From Providencia rettgeri (GTDB taxonomy: Bacteria; Pseudomonadota; Gammaproteobacteria; Enterobacterales; Enterobacteriaceae): DNA of 64,000 nucleotides. The notes below the pieces were generated by a model that was not told where the DNA came from, did not search any database, and saw nothing but the letters and a program-made list of their open reading frames with translations. A program made the translations under genes and the position numbers. Positions 45,961 to 56,552 of the stretch are shown here, one piece after another; position 1 is the stretch's first letter, and every line of letters begins with the position of its first letter. Where the stretch lies: the NCBI RefSeq assembly GCF_013255915.1, contig NZ_CP053896.1:2046001-2110000 (forward strand), in the 5' to 3' direction.

Positions 45961-46469
45961 ATTATTTATAATGATAAATAATAATGTTAAAAAATATATT
46001 AACTCAATCTGTCAAGGTTTATCTATGTTAAATATTGCGTAGAAAAACTATTTAGATCAAATTTAATAGGTTAATTGTCGATTATATTGTCACTATTGCT
46101 TATATAAATATATATTTTATTTTAATGAAACTTAACCCTAGAAATTAATATAAAATAAATGATCCGAATATTAACTTATCTTAAGTTTTAAATAATTAAG
46201 ATGTAAATCTATTTATATAACGATAACCGCCAACTATAACGGACTCTTCTATTATCCCATTGATTTAAAACAGTAATATTTTTGATTGTAATCAATAGGT
46301 GAAGTTGCACTAATGGTAAAGTTTATTTTTCTAAAACAGTTATAATAAACATATGTTTTAATGATAATTTAAGATAATTCTAAAAAACAACACTATTAGT
46401 AGGTAATTATCGAATTATTTTGAGTAGTGGTTACAATAGGCACGGCATATTTTAATAAGGGTTAACACG
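45961..46469. other. AT-rich gap upstream of the ycfJ-like gene
   Basis: No gene was found. A short inverted repeat ATCTTAA..TTAAGAT occurs near 46177-46202. AAGG precedes the start codon of the next gene. I see no recognisable regulator site. Confidence 0.4.
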
Positions 46470-47066
46470 ATGAAGCTAAAATTTAAGTTGTTATTAGCAA
46501 CTGTAGTGATGCTCCTTATTGTATTGCTCGTGAATTCATTCAGCCAAGAACCGGAAACTAAATTGGCTACGGTATTATCGGTTGAGCCGATCAAAGCGAA
46601 TCGCCTTGTTGAGTACGAAAATTGTACAGTAACAGGGGTTTTAGGCACCTTTAATCAGCAATCCCTTTCTCGTTTTCACCCTGCGCAAAGCGAATGCAAA
46701 ATGATTTTTATGATTGAAGCATTACAAGGGAAAAGCTTTCCATCTCTATTTGATATGCAAAATCAAACCTGTGTTAACACACAAAAAATGGAATTAGTGA
46801 TTGTTGGATATGATGTTGTGTACCAAATTGGTAAAACAGTTGGAAAAGTCAGAACATCCTATGAACCATCAATGTTTATTCCTTTAGATGATAAAGGGCG
46901 TTTGGTGCTCACTTCATCCAATTCAGTATGTGAAACCATGCGCAGTGATATAAAAGAATTATTACCCTTTTATTGTTTACAGCAAAATGAATTACCAATC
47001 ACAAAAAACTCATCAGCAGTCTTAGAACTGCAACCGAATAAAAATACATTTGGCTTTATGGAATAA
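46470..47066 (+). CDS. Divergent YcfJ-like membrane-anchored protein
   Basis: This is a 198-residue protein with one N-terminal hydrophobic segment (LLLATVVMLLIVLLVNSF), then a periplasmic part with several Cys. Two stretches align by eye with E. coli YcfJ: LATVLSVEPIKAN..ENCTVTG with its AQVVSATPIKE..CRNVTVT, and VGYDVVYQIGKTVGKVR..PLDDKGRLVL with its LGYDVTYKIGDQQGKIR..PLDSNGQLIL. The glycine-zipper middle of YcfJ is absent and replaced by unrelated sequence. The position just after ndh is also that of E. coli ycfJ. Function is unknown; the YcfJ homology is an inference from two short blocks plus synteny. Confidence 0.65.
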   Translation: MKLKFKLLLATVVMLLIVLLVNSFSQEPETKLATVLSVEPIKANRLVEYENCTVTGVLGTFNQQSLSRFHPAQSECKMIFMIEALQGKSFPSLFDMQNQTCVNTQKMELVIVGYDVVYQIGKTVGKVRTSYEPSMFIPLDDKGRLVLTSSNSVCETMRSDIKELLPFYCLQQNELPITKNSSAVLELQPNKNTFGFME

Positions 47067-47088
47067 TTTTTTCTATAAATATTATAGA

Positions 47089-47118
47089 GATAAAAGGCTA
47101 CAAGAGTAGCCTTTTATC
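47089..47118. terminator. Bidirectional terminator between ycfJ-like gene and mfd
   Basis: GATAAAAGGCTAC and GTAGCCTTTTATC form a perfect 13-bp stem with an AAGA loop. A second hairpin, GAGCATCAAA..TTTGATGCTC, overlaps the mfd stop codon. Confidence 0.8.
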
Positions 47119-47135
47119 ATTTTAGAGCATCAAAC

Positions 47136-50100
47136 TTAGCTAATTTGATGCTCTTCAAACCCAATGAGTAATTGTTTAATAAACTCTAGTCGAGAAACTC
47201 TTTCTGTTAAATCATGGAAAAATTTTAGTCTAACAGGGCCATCTAACCGATAAGTTTGTGGCTGGTTTTGTAATAAGCTTATTAAGAAACTTGGGTCGAC
47301 TTTATTTTTATCACCAAACTCAATAAAGCCACCTTTTTCATGAGCTTCAATACGTTTAATACCAAGAGCTTGAGCTTGTAATCGAATAGCTGCGTTCGCT
47401 AATAGGAATTTACCTGCGTCAGGTAAACTACCAAAGCGGTCGATCAGTTCTGTACGCAATTCGTCAAGCTCCTGACTGTTTTTTGCACTGGCTATTCGTT
47501 TATAGAAAGACAAGCGAATATTCACGTCGTGAATATAGTCGTCTGGCAACAGAACAGGCATACGCAACTCAACTTCTGTTTGTTGGCTAGTTAAATCTTC
47601 TAATGAAGGCTCACGCCCCTCTTTAAGCGCATCAACAGCACTTTCTAATAGCTCCATGTACAGGGTAAAACCAATAGTGGTCATTTGCCCACTTTGGTCT
47701 TCACCAAGTAATTCACCCGCACCACGAATTTCTAAATCGTGAGTTGCTAAAGCAAAACCAGCTCCTAAGTCTTCTAATGATGAAATTGCTTCAAGGCGTT
47801 TATGTGCATCGGTGGTCATAGCTTTGGGATGCGGGGTGAGTAAGTAAGCGTATGCTTGATGGTGAGAGCGACCAACTCGTCCACGTAGTTGATGGAGTTG
47901 AGCTAATCCGAAATGATCCGCGCGTTCAATGATAATGGTATTCGCTGTTGGTATATCAATACCGGTTTCAATAATTGTTGTGCATATCAATACATTAAAA
48001 CGTTGATGATGGAAATCCGTCATTACGCGCTCTAACTCGCGCTCACGCATTTGGCCATGCCCAACAACAAAACGTGCTTCAGGGACTAACTCTTCAAGGC
48101 GAGCCTTTGCCTTTTCAATATTTTCAACATCATTGTAAAGGTAATAAACTTGGCCGCCACGTAAGGTTTCCCGTAAAATTGCCTCACGGACAACTAAGTC
48201 ATCATATTGGCGCACAAAGGTTTTTACAGCCAAACGGCGTGCTGGTGGTGTGGCGATAATAGATAAGTCACGCATACCACTCATGGCCATGTTAAGAGTA
48301 CGAGGAATAGGTGTGGCGGTCAGCGTTAAGATATCAACGTCTGCACGCATAGCCTTTATTCGTTCTTTATGGCGGACACCAAAGCGGTGCTCTTCATCGA
48401 CGACGAGCAAACCTAAATCTTTCCATACTAAGTCACTCTGTAGCAACTTATGGGTACCAATTAGAATATCAACTTTGCCTTCCGCGGTCTGGGTAATAAT
48501 TTGTTGTTGCTCTTTCGCTGTTTTAAAGCGTGATAACATTTCTATGCGGACAGGCCAGTTAGCAAACCTATCTTTAAAATTATCATAGTGTTGTTGTGCA
48601 AGTAGTGTCGTGGGGACTAAAACGGCAACTTGTTTGTTATTATTAATCGCAAGGAATGCGGCTCGCATTGCCACTTCGGTTTTACCAAAGCCCACATCAC
48701 CACACACGAGTCGGTCCATTGCTAATGGTTGGCACATATCACTGAGAACAGCATTGATGGCGACTTCTTGGTCAGGTGTCGTTTCGAATGGAAAGCCTTG
48801 ACAAAATTCTTGGTATTGTTGTTTATCATGCTTGAATGCAAAGCCAGCCTTAGCGGCTCGTTGTGCATAAATATCAAGAAGTTCAGCAGCAACATCGCGT
48901 ACTTTTTCTGCGGCTTTCTGGCGTGCACGACCCCAGCTATCACTACCTAATTTATGCAATGGGGCATTTTCATCAGCACCACCTGCATAACGACTAATTA
49001 AATGGAGTGAAGAAACAGGAACATACAGTTTATCATCACCGGCATAGGTTAAAATTAAATATTCGGCTTTAATACCGCCCGCTTCTAAGGTAATTAAACC
49101 TTGGTAACGGCCTACACCATGCTCAATATGTACCACAGGTTGCCCAGGGCGTAATTCAGCTAAGTTGCGAATGAGGGTGTCAGTATTAATGGTGCGGCGG
49201 TTATCTGCCCGGCGACGAACAACACGCTCCCCAAGTAGGTCACTTTCGCAAATTAATGCCCTATGGATATCGGATTGAATAAAGCCGTGTTCAGCGGCAC
49301 CAATTGTGATGGCAAATCTGCTGTCAGTAGGGCTAGTATAGCTTTGAATAATTTCAGGGCGAATTTTTAAACGGGCTAATAGCTCGGTAACGGTTTCACG
49401 TCGGCCTTCACTTTCCACAGAAAAGACGATGGTTCCATCAAATTGTTCAGTAAACTGACGCAATTTTTCAAGCGGCGTTTTGCTTTGCCCTTGTGTGCTG
49501 ATATCCGGTAATGGCAGGTAATCTAAATTAGTATTTGCCGCTTTTTTGGGTAAAGATTCGAGGGATAACTGAATACGCGGCCATTTTTTTAACGATTGAT
49601 TAAGTTGTTCAACAGTTAACCATAGCTCAGAAGGGGGGAGTAATGGGCGCATTGGGTCAACACCACGGCTTTCATACCGCTGCTGAGTATCAACCTGAAA
49701 GCGTTCAGCCGCTTCTTGTAAGCTCTGAGAAACAATTAAACTTGATGGCGGTAAATATTCAAATAAAGATGGCAGTGGCTGAGCAAAGAATAAAGGCTGC
49801 CAATACTCGATACCCGTCGGTAAGGTATTTTTACTGACTTGCTGGTAAATATGCTCTGGATCACGGCGAACTTCAAAGCGCTCGCGCCATTGGCTGCGGA
49901 AACGTTCAATAGCGTCTTTATCGGTCGGGAATTCATGAGCTGGGAGTAAATTGATTTGCTCTACTTCTTCGAGTGTTCTTTGTGAGTCAACGTCAAACGT
50001 TCGTAAGCTATCAATTTCATCATCGAAGAAATCAATACGAAACGGCAACGAGCTACCCATGGGAAATAAATCGAGTAAAGCGCCCCGTGTGGCATATTCA

Positions 50101-50579
50101 CCATGCTCTAAGACTTGCTCTACATGGCGGTAGCCAGCGTTATCGAGCTCATTACGTAAGTTATCACGGGAAAGTTTGTCACCTTTTGCCATCACTAAGG
50201 CATGACTGGTTAAAAAGTCAGCAGGACAGACTTTTTGCATCAATGTATTGACGGGAAGAATTAATGCGCCTTTTTGCAAACTGGGCAAACGGTACAGTGT
50301 CGATAAACGATGAGAAATAATTTCCTGATGGGGGGAGAAATTGTCATATGGCAATGTTTCCCAGTCAGAAAGAGTCTCTATAGGGTGTTGTGTAAACTGT
50401 TGAATTTCATCTCTTAAACGTAATGCATTTTGCATATCACGTGTCACGATGATCACAGGCCCTTGGTGACGTTGTATTATTTCTCCACATTCAAGTGCAC
50501 CAGCCGCCCCGATAAGGCAACCTAAATGGCGAACATCGCCACTACGACTAGGGAGTTCATAACGAAATTTTGACAACAT
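47136..50579 (-). CDS. mfd: Transcription-repair coupling factor
   Basis: Mfd is an ATP-driven translocase that removes RNA polymerase stalled at lesions and recruits UvrA. The 1147-residue protein (E. coli 1148) has the N-terminal UvrB-homology module (GCLIGAAGALECGEI, LFPMGSSLPFRIDFFDDEIDSLRTFD), the RNA polymerase interaction domain (HIEHGVGRYQGL), helicase motifs with Walker A GDVGFGKTEVA, DEEH in VVDEEHRFG, TATPIPRT and the TRG region with QLRGRVGRS, and the C-terminal autoinhibitory domain. It is intact and lies between the ycfJ-like gene and lolC, as in E. coli apart from missing ldtC and bhsA. Confidence 0.96.
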   Translation of the reverse strand: MLSKFRYELPSRSGDVRHLGCLIGAAGALECGEIIQRHQGPVIIVTRDMQNALRLRDEIQQFTQHPIETLSDWETLPYDNFSPHQEIISHRLSTLYRLPSLQKGALILPVNTLMQKVCPADFLTSHALVMAKGDKLSRDNLRNELDNAGYRHVEQVLEHGEYATRGALLDLFPMGSSLPFRIDFFDDEIDSLRTFDVDSQRTLEEVEQINLLPAHEFPTDKDAIERFRSQWRERFEVRRDPEHIYQQVSKNTLPTGIEYWQPLFFAQPLPSLFEYLPPSSLIVSQSLQEAAERFQVDTQQRYESRGVDPMRPLLPPSELWLTVEQLNQSLKKWPRIQLSLESLPKKAANTNLDYLPLPDISTQGQSKTPLEKLRQFTEQFDGTIVFSVESEGRRETVTELLARLKIRPEIIQSYTSPTDSRFAITIGAAEHGFIQSDIHRALICESDLLGERVVRRRADNRRTINTDTLIRNLAELRPGQPVVHIEHGVGRYQGLITLEAGGIKAEYLILTYAGDDKLYVPVSSLHLISRYAGGADENAPLHKLGSDSWGRARQKAAEKVRDVAAELLDIYAQRAAKAGFAFKHDKQQYQEFCQGFPFETTPDQEVAINAVLSDMCQPLAMDRLVCGDVGFGKTEVAMRAAFLAINNNKQVAVLVPTTLLAQQHYDNFKDRFANWPVRIEMLSRFKTAKEQQQIITQTAEGKVDILIGTHKLLQSDLVWKDLGLLVVDEEHRFGVRHKERIKAMRADVDILTLTATPIPRTLNMAMSGMRDLSIIATPPARRLAVKTFVRQYDDLVVREAILRETLRGGQVYYLYNDVENIEKAKARLEELVPEARFVVGHGQMRERELERVMTDFHHQRFNVLICTTIIETGIDIPTANTIIIERADHFGLAQLHQLRGRVGRSHHQAYAYLLTPHPKAMTTDAHKRLEAISSLEDLGAGFALATHDLEIRGAGELLGEDQSGQMTTIGFTLYMELLESAVDALKEGREPSLEDLTSQQTEVELRMPVLLPDDYIHDVNIRLSFYKRIASAKNSQELDELRTELIDRFGSLPDAGKFLLANAAIRLQAQALGIKRIEAHEKGGFIEFGDKNKVDPSFLISLLQNQPQTYRLDGPVRLKFFHDLTERVSRLEFIKQLLIGFEEHQIS

Positions 50580-50855
50580 AGAAATCTTCGGTATCTCACA
50601 GCGATTAGTAAGCAGTTAAACAAGAGTTAGCCCAAACATAGCCAATTTTTGTACGAAAAATAGTTAAGTTAATCAACAAATAGTTAAACTACAAAATTTA
50701 TAACAAAACAATCAGTTTTAACTCGTAATTCGTCTGAAAGTCAGACAAAAAGGCACTTAAAGCAGAAAAAAAACCATCGGGTGGTTCCATTCATCAATCG
50801 TACCCTTTATTATCGCTGAACACTTCGCTTTGGCAACAGGGGCATCATAGATTTC

Positions 50856-52058
50856 ATGCACCAATCTGTCTCATTATTTATAGGCCTACGCTATTTACGT
50901 GGGCGTGCTGCGGATAAATTTGGGCGTTTCGTATCCAGTTTATCTGCTATTGGTATCACACTAGGGGTTGCGGCATTGATAACCGTCACCTCAGTGATGA
51001 ATGGGTTCGAGCGATCGTTACAAGATAGCATACTTGCTTATATGCCGCAGGCAATTTTAACCTCTGCCTCTGGAAATATAGACCCAGCAAAATATCCAAT
51101 ATCCGATCTACAACATTTAAAGGGTGTCAGCCAGATCGCACCTATTGTGCAATCTGATGTGGTATTACAAAGCCGAACCAATGTTGGCGTGGGCGTTATG
51201 GGGGGAATCGACCCCGAAGAATCTTCGCTGTTATTGGATAAACTGGTTGTCGGGCAACGCAATGACCTCAAAGAAGGCAGTTATAATGTTTTTCTCGGGA
51301 ATAAACTTGCAGAAACACTCGGGGTAAAACGTGGTGATGAGGTTCGCTTAATTATTCCAGGCGTGAGTCAGTTAACACCGATGGGGCGCATTCCAAGTCA
51401 GCGCCTATTTACTGTGGCTGGTATTTTCCAAACAAATGGGGAAGCGGATACGAGTGAGCTGGTCGTGGCACAACAAGATGCCGCACGTATGCTTCGTTAT
51501 CCCGCAGGCCACATTACTGGGTGGCGCTTATATTTAGATGAGCCTTTACAAGTTGACGTTCTAAGTCAGCAAGCGTTACCAGATGGCTTAGTATGGAAAG
51601 ACTGGCGGGAGCGTAAAGGGGAGTTTTTCCAAGCCGTTCGCATGGAAAAAAATATGATGGGCTTATTGCTTAGCTTAATTATCGCAGTGGCGGCATTTAA
51701 TATTATTACCTCGCTATCACTGTTAGTGATGGAAAAGCAAGGTGAAGTGGCTATTTTAAAAACCCTAGGCCTCAAACGTTGGCGTATTTTAATGATATTT
51801 ATGATCCAAGGCGCTGGAGCGGGGGTGATTGGCTCACTCATTGGCACGATATTAGGCACGATACTTTCTAGTCAACTGAATGTCATTATGCCGCTGATCG
51901 GTTTATTACCCAAAGGCGTCTCTTTACCTATTGTGCTTGATTACTCTGGTATTTTAATTATTGCACTAAGTGCAATGCTGATTTCTCTGCTGGCAACGCT
52001 TTATCCTTCTTGGCGTGCAGCAGCGGTTCAACCTGCTGAGGCTTTACGTTATGAATAA
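50856..52058 (+). CDS. lolC: Lipoprotein-releasing ABC transporter permease LolC
   Basis: LolC is one of two inner-membrane permease subunits that extract outer-membrane lipoproteins and pass them to LolA. The 400-residue protein (E. coli 399) has helix 1 in [27 protein letters not shown], a large periplasmic domain with the LolA-recruiting hook region, and three C-terminal helices of the FtsX/MacB fold. It ends [20 protein letters not shown]. The lolD start overlaps its last codons. The 276-base upstream gap from mfd should hold the promoters of both. Confidence 0.94.
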   Translation: MHQSVSLFIGLRYLRGRAADKFGRFVSSLSAIGITLGVAALITVTSVMNGFERSLQDSILAYMPQAILTSASGNIDPAKYPISDLQHLKGVSQIAPIVQSDVVLQSRTNVGVGVMGGIDPEESSLLLDKLVVGQRNDLKEGSYNVFLGNKLAETLGVKRGDEVRLIIPGVSQLTPMGRIPSQRLFTVAGIFQTNGEADTSELVVAQQDAARMLRYPAGHITGWRLYLDEPLQVDVLSQQALPDGLVWKDWRERKGEFFQAVRMEKNMMGLLLSLIIAVAAFNIITSLSLLVMEKQGEVAILKTLGLKRWRILMIFMIQGAGAGVIGSLIGTILGTILSSQLNVIMPLIGLLPKGVSLPIVLDYSGILIIALSAMLISLLATLYPSWRAAAVQPAEALRYE

Positions 52059-52752
52059 ACAACCACTTCTGGTCTGTGAAAAATTAAGCAAAACATATCA
52101 AGAAGGGACATTGTCGACGCAAGTGTTGAAAAATGTCAGTTTTTCCATGGGGCGTGGGGAAATGATGGCCATCGTGGGAAGTTCTGGTTCAGGTAAAAGT
52201 ACCTTATTGCATTTATTGGGTGGCCTAGATACCCCTTCAGAAGGGAATGTTATCTTTCGTGGACAGCATATAAATCAATTAACCTCAGATGAGCGTGCTG
52301 CTATTCGTAATAAAGATCTCGGTTTTATTTATCAATTCCATCACCTTTTACCGGATTTTACTGCCCTTGAAAATGTGGCAATGCCTTTATTAATTGGGGG
52401 GATTGCGAAAGAAACTGCGTTTTCTAAAGCAACTGAAATGTTAGAGGCAGTTGGGTTAGCACATCGGGCAGGGCATCGGCCTTCTGAATTATCAGGGGGA
52501 GAGCGCCAGCGTGTTGCTATTGCAAGGGCGTTAGTGAATGAGCCAGCACTGGTTTTGGCAGATGAGCCGACAGGTAACCTTGATTTACGTAATGCAGATG
52601 CCATTTTTGAGTTGTTGGGTGAATTAAACCGAACACAGCGAACCGCATTTTTAGTCGTCACCCATGATATGACTCTGGCTCGGCGGTTATCCCGCCAATT
52701 GGAAATGCGAGATGGGCATTTGCAACAGGAAATTACCTTGGGGGCTCGGTAA
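52051..52752 (+). CDS. lolD: Lipoprotein-releasing ABC transporter ATPase LolD
   Basis: LolD is the ATPase that drives lipoprotein extraction. The ATG at 52051 gives 233 residues, equal to E. coli LolD, and overlaps the lolC stop by eight bases; the upstream in-frame start inside lolC is not needed. Motifs are Walker [11 protein letters not shown]-loop [17 protein letters not shown] (LolD-type), signature LSGGERQR, Walker [12 protein letters not shown] and the switch His in VVTHD. GCTGAGG serves as ribosome binding site. Its stop overlaps the lolE ATG (TAATG). Confidence 0.95.
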   Translation: MNKQPLLVCEKLSKTYQEGTLSTQVLKNVSFSMGRGEMMAIVGSSGSGKSTLLHLLGGLDTPSEGNVIFRGQHINQLTSDERAAIRNKDLGFIYQFHHLLPDFTALENVAMPLLIGGIAKETAFSKATEMLEAVGLAHRAGHRPSELSGGERQRVAIARALVNEPALVLADEPTGNLDLRNADAIFELLGELNRTQRTAFLVVTHDMTLARRLSRQLEMRDGHLQQEITLGAR

Positions 52753-53999
52753 TGTCTAAATTGCCTCTTTCACTAGTCACGGCGCTGCGTTTCAGCCGTG
52801 GTCGACGCCGAACAGGGATGGTTTCGTTAGTCTCGATAGTTTCAACGTTGGGGATTGTTCTTGGGGTCGCGGTGCTAATTATCGGTTTAAGCGCAATGAA
52901 TGGCTTTGAACGCGAATTAAATAACCGTGTGTTATCTGTTGTTCCCCATGGGCAAATTTTTGCTGTTAAGCCACCGTATAAAAATTTGGAGTTTGCTGAG
53001 CAAGTTATCCGTAAAACGCCCGGTGTAGAAGGTGTTAGCCCTTACATCAATTTTACGGGGTTACTTGAACGTGGTGCAAATTTAAAAGCAATTCAAGTCA
53101 TGGGGGTTTCACGAGAAACTCAGCCACAAGTCAGTGCGTTACCTCAGTTCATTCTCAATGATGCTTGGCAACATTTTGATGCAGGCAAACAATCAATTAT
53201 TTTAGGCCAAGGTGTGGCGGATGCATTGAATGTGAAGGTTGGGGACTGGGTCACAATCATGATCCCAAATACCGATGCTAGCTTGAAAATTCAACAGCCT
53301 AAGCGTATTCGTGTACAGGTGACGGGTATTTTTAAACTTAGTGGTTTGCTCGATCACCAGTTAGCACTCGTTCCTCTCGCAGATGCACAGGAATATCTCG
53401 ACTATGGGGATGGTGTGACAGGGTTTGAAATCAAAGCAACAGACCCATTTATTGCCGATCAAGTCGTTTATGATGCAGGCTTGAAAACAATGCATCATGT
53501 CGTTGTAAAAAGTTGGATAGGCGATTATGGCTATATGTATAATGATATTCAAATGGTTAGAAGTATCATGTACTTAGCTATGATATTGGTGATTGGCGTT
53601 GCGTGTTTTAATATTGTTTCTACCCTTGTTATGGCAGTTAAAGATAAAAGTAGTGATATCGCTGTATTGCGTACCTTAGGGGCAAAAGATAGGCAAATTC
53701 GTGCTATTTTCTTATGGTATGGCTTGTTGGGTGGCCTTGTTGGTTCATTGATTGGCGTTGTGCTTGGGGTCGTCATATCATTAAATCTAACACCCATGAT
53801 TAAGGTGGTAGAGGCTATTGTTGGCCATCCAATTTTATCGGGTGATGTTTATTTTATTGACTTTTTACCTTCTGAATTGCATGTCATGGATGTGGTTTAT
53901 GTTTTAATTACAACCATTGTATTGAGCTTACTAGCTAGTTGGTATCCTGCTCGTAGGGCAAGCAAATTAGACCCTGCACGTATTCTTAGCGGGCAATAG
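52752..53999 (+). CDS. lolE: Lipoprotein-releasing ABC transporter permease LolE
   Basis: LolE is the second permease subunit, which binds the lipoprotein substrate. The 415-residue protein (E. coli 414) has an N-terminal helix in [41 protein letters not shown], a periplasmic domain ([15 protein letters not shown]) and three C-terminal helices, and ends [18 protein letters not shown]. It is translationally coupled to lolD by a one-base overlap. In E. coli nagK and cobB follow; here a convergent terminator and an adenylate cyclase gene follow instead. Confidence 0.94.
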   Translation: MSKLPLSLVTALRFSRGRRRTGMVSLVSIVSTLGIVLGVAVLIIGLSAMNGFERELNNRVLSVVPHGQIFAVKPPYKNLEFAEQVIRKTPGVEGVSPYINFTGLLERGANLKAIQVMGVSRETQPQVSALPQFILNDAWQHFDAGKQSIILGQGVADALNVKVGDWVTIMIPNTDASLKIQQPKRIRVQVTGIFKLSGLLDHQLALVPLADAQEYLDYGDGVTGFEIKATDPFIADQVVYDAGLKTMHHVVVKSWIGDYGYMYNDIQMVRSIMYLAMILVIGVACFNIVSTLVMAVKDKSSDIAVLRTLGAKDRQIRAIFLWYGLLGGLVGSLIGVVLGVVISLNLTPMIKVVEAIVGHPILSGDVYFIDFLPSELHVMDVVYVLITTIVLSLLASWYPARRASKLDPARILSGQ

Positions 54000-54020
54000 C
54001 TATTAGGGTTATAGGGTTAG

Positions 54021-54066
54021 AGAGCCAATGGTTTTTAGGAGACAATTCTAAAAATTTATTGGCTCT
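54021..54066. terminator. Long hairpin between lolE and the cyclase gene
   Basis: AGAGCCAAT and ATTGGCTCT form the outer stem; TTTTTAG and CTAAAAA pair within. It lies between convergent genes and probably ends both transcripts. Confidence 0.65.
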
Positions 54067-54074
54067 TCCTATGA

Positions 54075-54620
54075 TTACTGCGCAGCTAAAAACATCTGCT
54101 TATAACTACGAGTTTCCACCATTTCTTCTGTAAATCCATATTGCTTGGCGGTCGCCATCAATTTTTGATATAGAGCTTCAAGTAAATCCTGTTCATCTGT
54201 CATAATGGCAAATTCAGCAAACCAGCCGATCCCACTAAGGTGGTCAATTGTAATGTGGATGTCATTCAGGAAATAAATGCTTCTTATTTTAGTTGTGGTT
54301 AAGTAGCAATGATATCCCAGTGTCGTTAACATGTTTTGTACATGGCGGCAGTCATCAATATTAATGGCTTTGCATTCAGAAGCTCCAGGCCCTTTAACTA
54401 TCCATAATTTTATGCCTGATGGCACCATTTCACGTACACACATACTGACGCCATTGTCAGCTAGTGGTAGATGCGGGTTTTCATAGAAACAATCTGTTTC
54501 TGTATTATTTTCCGTAAAGGGTTCAGCTAAGTCGGCCTTTATTTTATGCAGAAAAGTGTCGGGGTCCGGTAAATGAAATTTAATTTCAGCTTCATATTTA
54601 CCGACAAAATGTTGGCTCAT
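54075..54620 (-). CDS. Class IV adenylate cyclase (CYTH domain)
   Basis: This is a CYTH-fold enzyme very like the Yersinia pestis class IV adenylate cyclase, forming cyclic AMP from ATP. The 181-residue sequence starts MSQHFVGKYEAEIKF, with the ExExK signature (EAEIK). Further shared blocks are VSMCVREMVPSGIKLWIVKGPGA, LTTLGYHCYLTTTKIRSIYF, HITIDHL and ETRSYKQM near the end. AAGGAAC precedes the start. The main cAMP source in enterics is the class I CyaA, so this is a second, accessory cyclase or a related triphosphatase. It is single-gene, convergent with lolE. Confidence 0.85.
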   Translation of the reverse strand: MSQHFVGKYEAEIKFHLPDPDTFLHKIKADLAEPFTENNTETDCFYENPHLPLADNGVSMCVREMVPSGIKLWIVKGPGASECKAINIDDCRHVQNMLTTLGYHCYLTTTKIRSIYFLNDIHITIDHLSGIGWFAEFAIMTDEQDLLEALYQKLMATAKQYGFTEEMVETRSYKQMFLAAQ

Positions 54621-54711
54621 GTAAAGTTCCTTGGTACTAACCTTCAGGATAATGATGGTAACACAAAGCGAAAATAGACGAGGGAGATAAAGATGAGGTT
54701 AGCGAATAAGT

Positions 54712-54741
54712 AAGTGCCTAGGTGTTTAAATTAGGCACTTT
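54712..54741. terminator. Terminator-like hairpin after the yqhA-like gene
   Basis: AGTGCCTA and TAGGCACT form an 8-bp stem with an 11-base loop. A T run is present only on the plus side. Confidence 0.5.
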
Positions 54742-54759
54742 TAGCATACATTCTACTGG

Positions 54760-55248
54760 TTATTTTTTTGTCATTTTATCTAGATAACCCATAACGAATG
54801 CAGATAAGACAAAGGTTAAATGGATAACGACATACCACATCAACTTGTCATTTGAGACACTTTTCAAGTCCATGAAGATTTTTAATAGGTGAATGGAGGA
54901 AATAGCAACAATGGAAGCCGCGACTTTATTTTTTAATGATGAAGCATCCATTTTACCTAGCCAGCCTAGTTTTTCACTGCTGTCAGGGATATCCATTTGG
55001 GAGACAAAGTTCTCATAACCAGAAAACATCACCATCACCAATAACCCACCGACTAATGCCATATCAATCAATGATAATAGCGTTAAAATTAAGTCAGCTT
55101 CAGGAATTGAAAGGATATTTGGCAAAATATGGTATAGCTCTTGAAAGAACTTAATGGTTAAAGCCAATAGTGTCAGTGAAAGCCCAAAATAAATAGGCGC
55201 TAAAATCCAACGTGAAGCATACATCGCTCTTTCAAAAAACTTTTCCAT
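54760..55248 (-). CDS. YqhA-family (UPF0114) inner-membrane protein
   Basis: This is a 162-residue integral membrane protein with four hydrophobic helices ([86 protein letters not shown]). The segment [39 protein letters not shown] is the UPF0114/TIGR00645 hallmark. AAGGGG seven bases upstream supports the start. Function is unknown. The gene is shared among enterics but in E. coli lies elsewhere. Confidence 0.85.
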   Translation of the reverse strand: MEKFFERAMYASRWILAPIYFGLSLTLLALTIKFFQELYHILPNILSIPEADLILTLLSLIDMALVGGLLVMVMFSGYENFVSQMDIPDSSEKLGWLGKMDASSLKNKVAASIVAISSIHLLKIFMDLKSVSNDKLMWYVVIHLTFVLSAFVMGYLDKMTKK

Positions 55249-55664
55249 GAAACCCCTTTTAGTGGTGAATTAGCAACACAGTAAAATCTGCGAGGCGTAT
55301 TTTAACTGCACGGAGAGTGAACGAGAAAGGTTTTTTTATTGTTTTACAGTTACGAACGTTTTATGGCGAATTTATGAAATATTAGTGTCATTTTTATGAA
55401 TAAAAAGTGACAAAATCGATGCCTTTGATATTTTTATTTGCATTCAGCAAGATGATGCGTTTTAGTATGTTAACATTTAGATAATGTCATCAGTGCTGGT
55501 AAGGAAATAGTTAGTATGCCAATAAAGTATATACTTGGAGCTTGATTATTTTAAAAATTTCAAACAATCAGCGTTTATAAGTTTGTGTCGTAATGACATG
55601 ATAAAAACAATTAATATTTAACATGATATAAGTTTATTGGTTATATGGATGAAAGGAAGCTTTG
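55249..55664. other. Divergent promoter region yqhA-like gene / cobB
   Basis: This is about 415 bases of AT-rich DNA with no convincing gene. It holds the ribosome binding sites of both flanking genes. The half near cobB contains a nine-codon ORF (55516-55545) with an AAGGA before it, which I do not consider proven. Confidence 0.4.
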
Positions 55665-56501
55665 ATGTTGCGATTTCGTTATAGGTTGAAAAAAGCTCGT
55701 AAGAATAAATGTATACGCCGCCAGCGACTTCGTAACCGATCTTTTTATATAGATAATAGATTGGGTAATATGAAAAATGTCAATATTGTCGTTTTAACAG
55801 GAGCAGGTATTTCAGCCGAATCTGGGATCCAAACATTCCGTTCTGCGGATGGTTTATGGGAAGAGCATCGCGTTGAAGATGTGGCAACGCCTGAAGGTTT
55901 CGAACGTAACCCTAAATTAGTACAACGTTTTTATAATGAGCGACGTCGGCAGTTACAGCAAGAAAATATTAAACCTAATGCTGCTCACTATGCACTTGCA
56001 CAGCTTGAAGAAATTTTTGGTGACCGCTTTTTGTTAATTACACAAAATATAGACAATTTACATGAAAGAGCGGGAAGCCAGCGGGTTATCCATATGCATG
56101 GTGAACTATTAAAAGTTCGCTGTAATTGGTCAAATCAAGTATTGGAGTGGAAAGGGGATTTATCGGTCGATGACCGCTGTCATTGTTGCCAATTCCCTCA
56201 GCCACTGAGGCCCCATATTGTTTGGTTTGGTGAAATGCCAATTGGAATGGATTATATTTATCAATCCCTTGAATCTGCGACCATTTTTATCTCTATTGGA
56301 ACCTCTGGCCATGTGTACCCTGCTGCAGGCTTTGTTCATGAAGCTAAATTACATGGGGCACATACGGTCGAACTGAATTTAGAGCCTAGCCAAGTGGAAA
56401 GTGAGTTCGATGAAAAACACTATGGTTTAGCCAGCAAAGTCGTTGTTGAATATATCAATAAGCTTATTACTGAGTTACAGGTTAAAAATACCGCGCAATA
56501 A
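55665..56501 (+). CDS. cobB: NAD-dependent protein deacylase CobB (sirtuin)
   Basis: This sirtuin removes acetyl and succinyl groups from lysines, for instance on acetyl-CoA synthetase. The ATG at 55665 follows AAGGAAG and gives 278 residues with an Arg/Lys-rich N-terminal extension (about 37 residues), as in the long CobB isoform of E. coli and Salmonella. An internal ATG at the start of [11 protein letters not shown] could yield the short form. Motifs are [10 protein letters not shown], the desuccinylase-type Tyr/Arg loop [21 protein letters not shown], catalytic HMHGE, the zinc Cys (CNW..CHCC) and [13 protein letters not shown] hairpin follows. Confidence 0.93.
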   Translation: MLRFRYRLKKARKNKCIRRQRLRNRSFYIDNRLGNMKNVNIVVLTGAGISAESGIQTFRSADGLWEEHRVEDVATPEGFERNPKLVQRFYNERRRQLQQENIKPNAAHYALAQLEEIFGDRFLLITQNIDNLHERAGSQRVIHMHGELLKVRCNWSNQVLEWKGDLSVDDRCHCCQFPQPLRPHIVWFGEMPIGMDYIYQSLESATIFISIGTSGHVYPAAGFVHEAKLHGAHTVELNLEPSQVESEFDEKHYGLASKVVVEYINKLITELQVKNTAQ

Positions 56502-56519
56502 GCTTTCAATACATAACAT

Positions 56520-56550
56520 TATAAGGGGAAACGTATTGTTTCCTCTTATA
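56520..56550. terminator. Hairpin between cobB and the SDR gene
   Basis: TATAAGGGGAAAC and GTTTCCTCTTATA form a 13-bp stem with one G-T pair between convergent genes. T runs are weak. Confidence 0.6.
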
Positions 56551-56552
56551 GG

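Noticed and set aside
55516-55545. Nine-codon ORF (MPIKYILGA) upstream of cobB with AAGGA before it
   Set aside because: It is too short to judge, is not linked to a visible attenuator, and such frames occur often by chance.
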